DNA from: Arthrobacter sp. ISL-48 | Lineage (GTDB): Bacteria; Actinomycetota; Actinomycetes; Actinomycetales; Micrococcaceae | Assembly: GCF_018613805.1 (NCBI RefSeq) | Contig: NZ_JAGGPL010000021.1 | Location: 62,001-126,000 of the forward strand | Direction of reading: 5' to 3' | Length of the DNA: 64,000 bases | Shown here: one piece after another, positions 52,225 through 60,900 of the stretch | Layout: each line of letters opens with the position of its first letter | Position numbering within the stretch: position 1 is the first letter of the stretch | Notes under the pieces: generated by a model | What the model saw: only the letters and a program-made list of their open reading frames with translations | What the model was told of the DNA's origin: nothing | Databases searched by the model: none | Made by a program: the position numbers and the translations under genes

Positions 52225-52566
52225 TTGAAAAGGTCTACAAAAGCATTTGCGGGTTTGGCTGTAGTCGTCGCGAGCTTCGGCGCGGTGATTCCTGCCGCGA
52301 ATGCCACCATTCTCTATGAGAACTCGAACTACAACGCCTCAGGTGCGGCACGAACGTATGGCGCGGACAATGCGCCCAACGTTGGAAGCTTCGATAACGC
52401 GGCAACGTCTATAAGGAACTTCGGCTATAACGTTCGCTTTTACCAGGATGCTGGCTATCTTGGTACGAACTTCACGTCAAGCTACGACTACAACGACCTG
52501 ACGTCGCTCATGATGAATCCTTGGTGGAACTGGAACGATGAGATCAGCAGCTACCAGCGCGTCTAA
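52225..52566 (+). CDS. Small secreted protein, possible peptidase-inhibitor-I36-like or crystallin-like fold
   Basis: 113 residues, TTG start with GGGG eight bases upstream. A Sec signal peptide MKRSTKAFAGLAVVVASFGA ends at AANA, cleavage after residue 27, leaving ~86 residues. The mature part is Tyr/Asn/Trp-rich: TILYENSNYNASGAARTYG, then VRFYQDAGYLGTNFTSSYDY and NPWWNWNDEISSY. The tyr-corner-like FYQDxxYxGxxFT and the WNDExSSY ending recall small secreted inhibitors with a gamma-crystallin-like fold. No Cys, so no disulfides. It heads a gene set with a lipoprotein and a MacAB-like exporter and may be a toxin, inhibitor or bacteriocin. Family call tentative. Confidence 0.55.
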   Translation: MKRSTKAFAGLAVVVASFGAVIPAANATILYENSNYNASGAARTYGADNAPNVGSFDNAATSIRNFGYNVRFYQDAGYLGTNFTSSYDYNDLTSLMMNPWWNWNDEISSYQRV

Positions 52567-52703
52567 GTTCTGAGGGTCGCCGCTGAATCCAACCTTATTT
52601 CGCTGGATTCAGCGGCGCCTGCAGTTTTATCCCTCGCTCCGGCAATTGGTGTTAGCTCGAAAGTTGCCTCTGTGGAATTTGAGAAGAAAAGGTGTCCGGG
52701 CAT

Positions 52704-53555
52704 TTGAAAAGGTCTAAATATGCAGTCGTTTCCACCCTGGCGGTTGCAGGTCTGTTGATTAGTAGTTGTGGCGGTGAAGTTAAGCCTGACGAATCGGCCC
52801 GGGCCAAAATTGATCAAAGCAATTCGACGATTGTTATGCCATTGGATGACTATGACATTTCCAACATGGGATATGCGACAATATCCTTGGCGCGTGAGGT
52901 CGCAATTGGCAAATGCATGGCCAAGCACGCTTTCGTGACCACCCGATCTCCCCAGCTTTCGGTTGCAGAGGATCGGGACTACGGCCTTTGGAACGTAGAG
53001 CGTGCAGGTCGATACGGATACGGCATGATCCAGGAAAACCGAGACACGCAGAGTACCGACACAAAGGGCGAGGCCTGGGAAACGGCAAGAAGCCAATGCT
53101 TGTCTGACACTTCCAGCGAAGTGGCGGGTTTCACCCCGCCGGACCCTCTCATGACCCGTTCAGCAACGAATGAGGTGCGCGCGGAGGCCCAGCACAACGC
53201 CCAGAAAGATCCGAAATGGTCAGAGTATCGCGAAGACTGGTGGCAGTGCTTGAAGGACGTCGGACTCCTCCCGCGCACCGGTGACAGCGATTGGGCAAGT
53301 CAGCAGGCGATAGACATTCTCACGCGAATCGATCCGAAGAACCCTTCCCCCGCAGACAAAGAAGAGGAAATTCGTACCGCGCTGAAGGAAGCTAAGTGTA
53401 ACCAGAGCACCCAGCTGACCCAGCGCCTTGGCGACCTTGAGGCGGGATACCAAGCAACATTGATCAAGGCCAAACAGGCCCCGTTGAATGAAGAAAAGAC
53501 AAAGAACCAAGCGTACGTTGAGAACGCCAAGAAGTATCTTGCGACCAACCAATAG
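52704..53555 (+). CDS. Surface lipoprotein
   Basis: About 283 residues. The N-terminus has a lipoprotein signal with lipobox LISSC, so Cys22 (counting from this start) should be lipidated. TTG at 52704 is preferred because the first 13 bases, TTGAAAAGGTCTA, are identical to the start of the upstream secreted-protein gene; a GTG at 52692 is the alternative. The mature part is hydrophilic, with Cys residues in AIGKCMAKHAF, ARSQCLSDTS, WWQCLKDVG and EAKCNQST that could form disulfides. No family recognised. It may bind or neutralise the secreted protein (immunity) or act with the exporter. Confidence 0.7.
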   Translation: MKRSKYAVVSTLAVAGLLISSCGGEVKPDESARAKIDQSNSTIVMPLDDYDISNMGYATISLAREVAIGKCMAKHAFVTTRSPQLSVAEDRDYGLWNVERAGRYGYGMIQENRDTQSTDTKGEAWETARSQCLSDTSSEVAGFTPPDPLMTRSATNEVRAEAQHNAQKDPKWSEYREDWWQCLKDVGLLPRTGDSDWASQQAIDILTRIDPKNPSPADKEEEIRTALKEAKCNQSTQLTQRLGDLEAGYQATLIKAKQAPLNEEKTKNQAYVENAKKYLATNQ

Positions 53556-53565
53556 AAGACCTTCG

Positions 53566-54792
53566 GTGACCTTGAACGATAATGGTGAAGAGATCCGAGC
53601 ACAGAGAGTGGCTCATCCGAAGCGCGCTGTGGCGGTCGTTATGTGTGTGCTGGCGCTGCTGGCTTCAGCCTTTCTCGCGGGCCGCTTCATTGGGTCCCCT
53701 CCTCGCGACGCTATCCAGTCCGCCCAACAGACAATCGCCGTATGGTCCACAGTTGAAACCAGAGTTGTCGATAACCGCCTCACCTTTACGGGACGAGTCC
53801 AACCTGGCACTACGGTCAAGATTGTTGCCCTTTCAGAGACAAAGCCGAACGTTGTAGTGAGGCAATCTTTGACACCGGGAGCCCGAGTGGAACCTGGATC
53901 CTTGGCAGGCGTCGTATCTGGGCGTCCCTACTTCCTGCTCTCCGGCCCGCTCCCGCTGTACCGCGATCTCGTACTCAACGACAGCGGCGATGATGTTCTG
54001 GCGTTACAGAAATCGCTAGCAACATTGGGCTACTATGTCGAACTGACGAGTGTAGTCGACCGGCTCACCATGAATGCAATAAGCGACATTTTCGCGGCGG
54101 CCGACTTCGAGTTGCCGAAGCAACTTACTAAGTCGGACACCGAAGCCGCTCCTCCGAGCTCTGCTGCGAAGACGGAACAGAAGACGGAGAACCTGCCTAA
54201 GCCAGCTACCCCGTACATTCCCTTTCGGCAACTTCTCTTAATGCCGGAAGGAAGCGGCCTAGTCACTTCGTCTGCACCGATAGGGGCTGAGGTGGACGTA
54301 GAGAAGCCCCTGCTGACACTGCGCACCACGTCCAGCTATGTCGAATTCGTGGCAGAAGTCTCCCAAGCAGATCAACTCAAAATCGGGCAGAAGCTGACTG
54401 CCCGAGTCGGCCCAAAGGAGTTCCCTGCGGTTGTGGATAAGATCGGCAATTTTCAGGAGGGAAAGGACGGCACCTTACCGGGAAAACCGGTCGCGCTGAC
54501 CCCCGCCGAAGCTGGCGACCTCGATTTGCCCGTTGATCAACCGGCGACCATCCAGACCATCGGACAAGTCGAAGAGGCTCTCTCAGTTCCCTTGATAGCC
54601 GTTCGGGAAGACGGTTCCGGGCACTTCGTCACAAAACGTTCAGAAACCCGTGAAAGAGAACCCGACGGGGCCGGCGCGGAAAAATCTCCGCCGTCGGAAG
54701 TCAGGGTTAGTGTATCCATCCTCCGCTCCGGTGGGGGCTATGTCGCCATCAGTGGCGATCTGCACCCAGGAGATCAGGTCAAGGTTTCATAG
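53566..54792 (+). CDS. Membrane adaptor with peptidoglycan-binding-like domain (MacA/HlyD-like)
   Basis: 408 residues from GTG at 53566, 11 bases after the lipoprotein stop; a longer frame inside the lipoprotein gene is rejected. One N-terminal membrane helix: RAVAVVMCVLALLASAFLAG. A short beta domain follows, then a peptidoglycan-binding-1-like segment (LPLYRDLVLNDSGDDVLALQ, KSLATLGYYV). A linker and a membrane-fusion-protein-like beta barrel come next (EFVAEVSQADQLKIGQKLTA, VPLIAVREDGSGHFV). This layout is common for actinobacterial adaptor proteins feeding MacB-like ABC exporters, one of which is the next gene. Confidence 0.8.
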   Translation: MTLNDNGEEIRAQRVAHPKRAVAVVMCVLALLASAFLAGRFIGSPPRDAIQSAQQTIAVWSTVETRVVDNRLTFTGRVQPGTTVKIVALSETKPNVVVRQSLTPGARVEPGSLAGVVSGRPYFLLSGPLPLYRDLVLNDSGDDVLALQKSLATLGYYVELTSVVDRLTMNAISDIFAAADFELPKQLTKSDTEAAPPSSAAKTEQKTENLPKPATPYIPFRQLLLMPEGSGLVTSSAPIGAEVDVEKPLLTLRTTSSYVEFVAEVSQADQLKIGQKLTARVGPKEFPAVVDKIGNFQEGKDGTLPGKPVALTPAEAGDLDLPVDQPATIQTIGQVEEALSVPLIAVREDGSGHFVTKRSETREREPDGAGAEKSPPSEVRVSVSILRSGGGYVAISGDLHPGDQVKVS

Positions 54793-54795
54793 AAA

Positions 54796-56802
54796 ATGAC
54801 GGTACTTGATTCGGACCTTCAGCCAGCTAACACGCCGCTTGACAGCCGTGTCCCCCTCCTGTCCTTGCAAAAGGTTTCCCGTCTGTACCCGGGAAGCGAA
54901 ACGGCGGCGATCGACGATGTCTCTTTGGACGTTTATCCCGGCGACTTTGTGGCCATAGTAGGTCCCTCAGGATCAGGAAAATCGACTCTTCTAAACATCC
55001 TTGGCCTACTCGACAGCCCAACCAGCGGCGACTACCAAGTCCTTGGCATCGATTCCATAGCAATGGATGAGAAGGGCCGCAATCACCTGCGTTCAAAAAC
55101 CTTCGGATTTGTCTTCCAGTCCTCCCACGTCCTGGGAGACGACTCCGTATTGGCTAACGCAGCGATGGGGCTACGAGTCCAAAGGGTAGCCATTCGCGAC
55201 CGCGTCAAATGCGCTGTTGATGCCCTTGTCCAGGTCGGGCTCAAATCAAAGATAGACAGCCGTGCCAAGTTGCTGTCCGGGGGAGAGCGCCAACGTGTTG
55301 CCATTGCCAGGGCGATAGCAACTTCACCGGCCCTGATCTTGGCCGATGAGCCAACCGGAAACCTGGATTCCGAGAACAGCCGTAGGATAGTTGAGCATTT
55401 GCATGCCTTGCATCGCTCCGGGGCCACAGTCGTTGTCATTACGCACGACATGGAGGTCGCCGCAACAGCCTCGCGGCGAGTAGAAATACTTGATGGGAGG
55501 ATTGTCGAGGACTCTACAACGGCCTCACCTGAGTCTGCGAATTATGTCCCTGGACCTGGTAATCCCCGTCCGAAACAGAAGCGCAGGCATCTAGGCCCTT
55601 GGGGATCGCTGGTCGATGACGTCCTTGCCGCCGTATCGGCTCTTTCAACGCGAGGCGTGCGGACGCTCCTGCTAATGGCTGCTTTTGCCCTTGGCATCGG
55701 AGGTCTTGTAACTTCCGTAGGGCTCAGTGAAACAGCGTCGGCGCAAATCAGTAGCCGCCTCACTGCCGCTGCACTCGATGAGGTCCGTGTCGATCTCGAT
55801 CGTCCGTCCGCTTTTCTGAATCCCCAAAGCGACCGTCTTGCTAAGGATCTTGACAAGCTGGCGAATCTGCCTCATGTCCAAAATGCCGGGTTTCTCGCAA
55901 TGGTTCAGCCTGCTGACACCAAGATATCTCGACTGTATGCCGGTGATGCAGAACCAAGTCAGGCTATAGGTTTGGCCAGCACTTCAAGGTCATTCATTGA
56001 ACAAGCGGCCACCGAAATCGTGCCGTCAACCAGTACAGAACTACTGGAAGATTCATCTGTACAACCAGTCGCATTGGTTTCAAGAAAAGCTGCGGAGGCT
56101 CTAGGTTTTCCTCTAGGCGACGACAGAATGGGATTGACCCCGGGATACGCCGTCTGGATCGACGGAGCCCGGGTTCCGATCGTTGGGTTGTTTCAAGTGG
56201 GTGACCGCTTCAGCGAGCTCGAAAGCTCCGTGATCGTGAGTCCCGGACTGCTCTCCCAGAATCCCAGAGTACGGCTGTCCATCGTTATTAAGACCGACAT
56301 GGGGTTTCCTGCTGCCGTTGCACGGGCCGTTCCGCTTTCCTTGGCCCCCGAGAGTCCAGGCAGCATCAAGACACAAACAGTGGCGGATCTGGACTCATTA
56401 CGCTTCGGAGTGTCCAATGATCTAGGTCTTTTCGTCGGAATCCTCTCATCAGTTCTCTTGGCCTTGACCGCCGCCAGCGCAGCCACAGTGATGTATCTGA
56501 CTGTTCAGTCTCGCACCTCTGAGATCGCGCTATTGAGGGCAATCGGAGCGGGTCGAGGATACATCGGACGCCTGTTCATGATTGAAGGTCTTCTGATCTC
56601 GTCCATGGGCGGGGCAATTGGGATTGCCCTAGGCGTAGCAGGCACACTATTCGGAGCCTTAGCTCAAGGGTGGACGCCCGTACTGGCTGGCAGCTTGCCA
56701 CTCATAGGAATGGGTGCATCAGTCCTTACCGGCCTCATCAGTTCACTTTATCCAGCCTGGGTTGCCAGCCGACAAAATCCCGCCACCGCGATTAGAGGCT
56801 GA
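54796..56802 (+). CDS. MacB-like ABC exporter (ATPase-permease fusion)
   Basis: 668 residues. The N-terminal ATPase has Walker A VAIVGPSGSGKSTLLNIL, signature LLSGGERQRVAIARAIA, Walker B ALILADEPTGNLDSE and the H-loop VVITHDMEVAA. The C-terminal MacB/FtsX permease has one helix (TLLLMAAFALGIGGLVTSVG), a large extracytoplasmic domain, then three helices including LFMIEGLLISSMGGAIGIAL and ending in VASRQNPATAIRG. It starts 3 bases after the adaptor gene. Family members move peptides or lipoproteins across or from the membrane (mechanotransmission). It likely serves the secreted protein or the lipoprotein encoded upstream. Confidence 0.92.
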   Translation: MTVLDSDLQPANTPLDSRVPLLSLQKVSRLYPGSETAAIDDVSLDVYPGDFVAIVGPSGSGKSTLLNILGLLDSPTSGDYQVLGIDSIAMDEKGRNHLRSKTFGFVFQSSHVLGDDSVLANAAMGLRVQRVAIRDRVKCAVDALVQVGLKSKIDSRAKLLSGGERQRVAIARAIATSPALILADEPTGNLDSENSRRIVEHLHALHRSGATVVVITHDMEVAATASRRVEILDGRIVEDSTTASPESANYVPGPGNPRPKQKRRHLGPWGSLVDDVLAAVSALSTRGVRTLLLMAAFALGIGGLVTSVGLSETASAQISSRLTAAALDEVRVDLDRPSAFLNPQSDRLAKDLDKLANLPHVQNAGFLAMVQPADTKISRLYAGDAEPSQAIGLASTSRSFIEQAATEIVPSTSTELLEDSSVQPVALVSRKAAEALGFPLGDDRMGLTPGYAVWIDGARVPIVGLFQVGDRFSELESSVIVSPGLLSQNPRVRLSIVIKTDMGFPAAVARAVPLSLAPESPGSIKTQTVADLDSLRFGVSNDLGLFVGILSSVLLALTAASAATVMYLTVQSRTSEIALLRAIGAGRGYIGRLFMIEGLLISSMGGAIGIALGVAGTLFGALAQGWTPVLAGSLPLIGMGASVLTGLISSLYPAWVASRQNPATAIRG

Positions 56803-56903
56803 ATTTGGCCAAGGTTCTTCCTTAGCTGGATGGACGGGGACTATCCGTTACTAACAAATCCAGATCGCCTGCCGTCGTTTGACAGCCCTGACTTTTGTAT
56901 ACT

Positions 56904-58327
56904 ATGGAGGTCAAGTCCATATGCGTGGTGTAACGCGGTTGCCGTGTGATCCTTGGTTTGTTTAGGCGCTGAGAGCCAGTTCTGTGGGGTTTCCTGCCTC
57001 CTCTGTGGTCGGGGTGCCGGCGGCCTGGGCCTGTTGGATGAGGTCAAGGCCGAGGTGGCGGCGGGCTTCGATCCAGTCATCGTGTTGCTCGGCCAGGACG
57101 GCGCCCACAAGCCGGATGAGGGAGTTCCGGTCCGGGAAGATCCCGACCACGTCTGTCCGCCTTCTGATCTCGCGATTGAGGCGTTCCTGGGGGTTATTGG
57201 ACCACACCTGCCGCCAGAGCCCCTTCGGGAACGGCGTGAACGCGAGCACGTCGGCGCGGGCGGCTTCGAGGTGGTCGGCGACCTTGGGCAGCTTCTCTTC
57301 CAGTGCGTTGATGACGCGGTCGAACTGGGCGTGTACGGCGTCCGCGTCGGGCTGGTCGTAGACACTGTGCAGCAGGGTTTTCACCCAGGGCCAGGAGGTC
57401 TTGGGCGTGAGGGACATCAGATTCGCCGCGTAATGGGTTCGGCAGCGCTGCCAGGACGCTCCGGGCAGGGTCGCGCCGAGCGCCGCCACGAGGCCGGCGT
57501 GGGCGTCGGAGGTCACCAGCTTGACCCCGGACAGCCCTCGGGCGGTGAGGTCACGGAAGAATCCCAGCCAGCCGGCCCCGTCCTCGGCCGAGGTCACCTG
57601 CAGGCCCAGGATTTCGCGGTGGCCATCGGCGTTGACGCCGGTCGCGAGAAGGGCGTAGACGTTCGCGACCCGCCCGCCCTCGCGGACCTTCAGCACCAGC
57701 GCATCGGCGGCGACGAACGGGTACGGGCCGGCATCCAGAGGGCGGGTCCGGAACGCCTCGACCTGTTCGTCGAGGTCCCGGGCCATGATCGAGACCTGGG
57801 ACTTGGACAGGCGGGTGATGCCCAGGGACTCAACGAGCTTCTCCATCCGCCGGGTACTGACGCCGAGCAGGTAGCAGGTCGCCACCACCGAGGTCAGTGC
57901 GGCCTCGGCGCGGCGCCGGCGCTCCAGCAGCCAATCCGGGAAATACGTGCCCTGGCGCAGCTTCGGGATGGCGACGTCAAGGGTCCCGGCACGGGTGTCG
58001 AAGTCCCGCTGCCGGTACCCGTGCGGGAGTTCACCCGCTCCGCGGAGGTCTGGCCGTATTCGGCGCCGCAGACGGCGTCGGCCTCGGCGCCCATCAGGGC
58101 TGTGATGAAGGTCTGTAGCATCTGGCGCAGCAGGTCAGGAGAGGCCTGCTCGAGCTGCTCGGACAAAAAACGGGTCGGATCGATAGAATAGGGTGCGGTC
58201 ATCGCGGAGTTCTCCTTCAGGAAAGACATTGGACTGTCATTTCCAAGGATCACGCGGTGACCGCCTTCGCATCCGGCAAAACGCCCGAGGTGGGCCGTTA
58301 CACCACGCTAATGGACGTAACCTCTAT
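56904..58327 (-). mobile_element. IS256-family element
   Basis: Imperfect inverted repeats at the ends share GTCCAT and GCGTGGTGTAACG (left around 56915-56935, right complementary around 58297-58316) and extend outward through ATGGAGGT/ATAGAGGT. It encloses one transposase gene carrying a frameshift. No clear 8-9 bp target duplication was found, so exact ends are uncertain by a few bases. The right end overlaps the stop of the LacI-type gene at 58324, suggesting the element replaced that gene's original 3' end. Confidence 0.8.
56962..58202 (-). pseudogene. IS256-family transposase with a single-base frameshift
   Basis: The N-terminal frame MTAPYSIDPTRFLSEQ to TSAERVNSRTG shifts near 58031. 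The expected continuation (NSRNGYRQRDFDTRAG) is obtained if one A is added in CGCACGGG. The downstream frame is intact and contains catalytic residues: Asp in PFVAADALVLKVREG, Asp in VKLVTSDAHAGLVAAL and Glu in NNPQERLNREIRRRTDVVG. A recent one-base deletion, or a sequencing error, explains the break. Confidence 0.85.
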
Positions 58328-59409
58328 CTGATTCTGTCGCGAGAGTTCTCCGGACGGCTCTTCGCGGAGCTGGCTGAGCCCGGCAACGCAGCGGGCGGCT
58401 CCTGAGGGGATGATGAGCTTCGGACGATCAGCTCGAATGGGGTTGTCACGGAAGTGGGCTCTCCGCTGGCCCCGGCGAGCTCATCAAGGAGGATTCGGAC
58501 GGCCAGAGCCGCTTGATCCGCTGGATGTTGAAGGATGGATGTCAATCCTAGGGGGGCGGCCAGGTCGTTTCCTTCCAAGCTGACAACCGCAACCTGCTCA
58601 GGGATTTTTACTCCTCTTCTCGCGCATTCGAAGAGGATCCCAATGGCCGCTTCATCTGAGGGACAGATGAACGCGGCAGGTCCGGATGTCCAACCTGTCC
58701 ATAGCTTTTCAAAGACCTCCCTAGTCCGGGTGAATGCTTCAAGGGGTGATTCCGTTGCCCTGTGCGACAAGGACTTTCGCACTGCCTCAAGGAGCTCCGG
58801 GCAGCCGGTATCCTCTTCGATCCATACGTAGCTGTCTGCGATCAACAGGGCTATGCGCTTATGCCCTGATTGGCGCAAATGGCGTACTGCTGCGGAGAGT
58901 ATTTGCTGCTCATCCACTCCCACGCTGTGGCCGCGGGAAGCGCGGCCGCCGACAATAGCACAGGGAAGTGTTGAGCCTGTCAGCTCCAAGAGTGCTGTTC
59001 CTGACTCGGCGGCGTTGCCGAAGATGAGGAGGGCATCGACATGGCTCGGGCCTAGCGTCGCGATGTGCTTGCAATCGTGCGGATCGGTTACAACGATGTT
59101 GAGACTGTAGTTTCGGGCCGCCAGTGCGCGGGAGGCGCCTTCGAGAGCTTTGGAATAGAACCAGTGGCGCACTGTCGGGGTCAGTACCGTTATGATACGG
59201 GACCGTCCTGTGGCCAAGGCCGCGGCCGAGGGGGAAATGGAATAGCCCATGGCCGCAGCGATTCTGTTGATTCTGTTTCTGGTCGATAGTGTGACGCTAG
59301 GTTGTTGTCTCAGGGCGCGTGACACCGTGGCCGTCGAGACTCCGGCGGCCAGTGCTACGTCTTTGATGTTGACGGTTAAACCCGCTGTCCGCCGCCGTTG
59401 TGTTTTCAA
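58324..59409 (-). CDS. LacI-family regulator 1
   Basis: 361 residues, TTG start with AAGGAG five bases upstream. The N-terminal helix-turn-helix is VNIKDVALAAGVSTATVSRA with the hinge region around AAMGYSISPSAAALATGRS. The periplasmic-binding-like sensor domain follows (IITVLTPTVRHWFYSKALEG, HVDALLIFGNA, CPSDEAAIGILFECARRGVK). The last ~20 residues are low-complexity and end where the IS256 element begins, so the natural C-terminus may be lost. Divergent from the MFS gene at 59636. Probably senses a sugar or cyclitol. Confidence 0.9.
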   Translation of the reverse strand: MKTQRRRTAGLTVNIKDVALAAGVSTATVSRALRQQPSVTLSTRNRINRIAAAMGYSISPSAAALATGRSRIITVLTPTVRHWFYSKALEGASRALAARNYSLNIVVTDPHDCKHIATLGPSHVDALLIFGNAAESGTALLELTGSTLPCAIVGGRASRGHSVGVDEQQILSAAVRHLRQSGHKRIALLIADSYVWIEEDTGCPELLEAVRKSLSHRATESPLEAFTRTREVFEKLWTGWTSGPAAFICPSDEAAIGILFECARRGVKIPEQVAVVSLEGNDLAAPLGLTSILQHPADQAALAVRILLDELAGASGEPTSVTTPFELIVRSSSSPQEPPAALPGSASSAKSRPENSRDRIR

Positions 59410-59619
59410 TGCCGCTCCTTTGATTCGACCTGCTTCATGGGAGGACAGCTGGACCTTCGGCCAGCGTGTCCCTTGGCTACGTACTGTTCGGAATTCACTG
59501 GCAACTCATATACGGACAGAAGCACCGGACTTGTCCAACAGAAACCCCTCTTGCACTCATTGCACTTCACGGCGTATTGATGATCCTGCCACTAGCCTTT
59601 ACTCGATTGGGGATTCAAG

Positions 59620-59633
59620 GTGTATCGTTACAC
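59620..59633. promoter_or_regulatory. LacI-type operator at the MFS start
   Basis: GTGTATCGTTACAC: arms GTGTA/TACAC with a CG-containing centre, as in LacI-family operators. It ends 2 bases before the MFS ATG and overlaps the ribosome binding region. Two matching sites lie at 61993 and 62023 upstream of the cyclase operon. Confidence 0.75.
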
Positions 59634-59635
59634 AG

Positions 59636-60862
59636 ATGATGATCACACGTCGAGTTCGAGTTGGACTGCTCATGCTTGCCCTGGCCGCCTTTGGGTACAA
59701 CACCTCGGAATCGTTTCCCGTTGGCTTGCTCCCGAGGATGTCGGCTGACCTGCAGGTGGCTGAATCCCAGATCGGCGCCCTACTGACCTTGTACGCCGCA
59801 GTCGTGGCAGTCACCGTTATCCCTGTAGTTGTGATGACGTCATCCATTGGTCGCCGCCGCCTAATCCTGGTCACTGTGGCCGCACTGGCCGTTTCCAATG
59901 TGGCCATATCGGTCGCGCCCACCTACGAACTACTGCTCGGGGCCAGGCTGCTCTCCGCCACTACGCACGGAATCTTTTGGTCGATGATCGCCCCCACTGC
60001 CGCCCTGCTTGTTCCCAGAGGCCGTGAAGGTTATGCCACGGCGATTGCCTTCACGGGGAGCTCTCTGGCGATGGTGGCCGGAACACCGCTCGTCACGGCC
60101 TTGGGCGAGCTGATCGGTTGGCGATTGGCCGCGGCCCTTCTTGCTTTCTTGGCAATTGTCACCTTCATCGGACTCCGAGCGGCCCTTCCAGCTTTGGGAT
60201 CAACGACTTTGGACAGAGGCCACCGGGCGCAGTGGGAGCCGTTCGTCCGGACGATCAAGGACGGGACACTCATTGCGCTGTGTGTGGGAACGGTGCTCGT
60301 TGTTGTTGCCTATTTCGCCACTTACACCTATATAGCCGTCTTCCTTGAGCGTTATGCGGGGGTGACGGGGACTGCGCTGTCTATGGTTTTGCTGGCCTTC
60401 GGCCTTGCCGGGCTTGTGGGGGTATCTATCGTGGGGAAAGTGACCGACCGCCGCCCCAGGCTGGCGGCTGTCGTGTGTCTGGCCACCTTGGCGGCAGCCC
60501 TGTTCGGTATGGCCGTTTTTGCCGACGTGGCACCGGTCGCCGTCATCGTCTCGGTGGTTGCACTCGGCGGAGCATTCGCGGCGGTGCCCGTCTGCCTGCA
60601 GTCCGCCGTTATCCGGGTTGCCCCAGGATCTGCGGATGTAGCCTCATCGGTGTACGTCGTCGCGTTTCAGATCGGAATAGCTGGCGGTTCGCTTATTGGA
60701 GGATGGATGATCGACCGGGATCAGCTCGCCATGGTCCCGGTTTGGGCAGGAATCATCGCCCTTTTCGCTGGCTTCATAGTGATCCGCCTGCGGCGGGCTT
60801 TCACGCCGCTGTCGCTGGAACCAGCCGCTTCCCCTGTTCCTGAACTGGTCGACCGGGCCTAG
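59636..60862 (+). CDS. MFS exporter, SotB/AraJ-like
   Basis: 408 residues from ATG at 59636; the frame is open further upstream through the LacI gene but without coding sense. About 12 helices: LLMLALAAFGYNTSESFPVG, LLPRMSADLQVAESQIGALL, VVVMTSSIGRRRLILVTVAA (motif A region) and LLSATTHGIFWSMIAPTAAL resemble the sugar-efflux DHA1 group. A LacI-type operator overlaps its translation start, and the same sequence precedes the cyclase operon. It probably exports the cyclitol product or a related sugar. Confidence 0.88.
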   Translation: MMITRRVRVGLLMLALAAFGYNTSESFPVGLLPRMSADLQVAESQIGALLTLYAAVVAVTVIPVVVMTSSIGRRRLILVTVAALAVSNVAISVAPTYELLLGARLLSATTHGIFWSMIAPTAALLVPRGREGYATAIAFTGSSLAMVAGTPLVTALGELIGWRLAAALLAFLAIVTFIGLRAALPALGSTTLDRGHRAQWEPFVRTIKDGTLIALCVGTVLVVVAYFATYTYIAVFLERYAGVTGTALSMVLLAFGLAGLVGVSIVGKVTDRRPRLAAVVCLATLAAALFGMAVFADVAPVAVIVSVVALGGAFAAVPVCLQSAVIRVAPGSADVASSVYVVAFQIGIAGGSLIGGWMIDRDQLAMVPVWAGIIALFAGFIVIRLRRAFTPLSLEPAASPVPELVDRA

Positions 60863-60900
60863 GCAAGACTCGCATACGCCAGATGCCACGTGGACGAAAG

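Noticed and set aside
52225..52566. Lactococcin 972-family bacteriocin
   Set aside because: The gene order is suggestive, but the mature sequence does not resemble lactococcin 972; a crystallin-like or inhibitor-like fold fits better, and even that is tentative.
56953..58191. Long plus-strand open frame of 412 codons
   Set aside because: It is antisense to the IS256-family transposase, whose catalytic motifs are clear on the minus strand. The plus-strand translation has no recognisable domain and is a GC-rich shadow frame.
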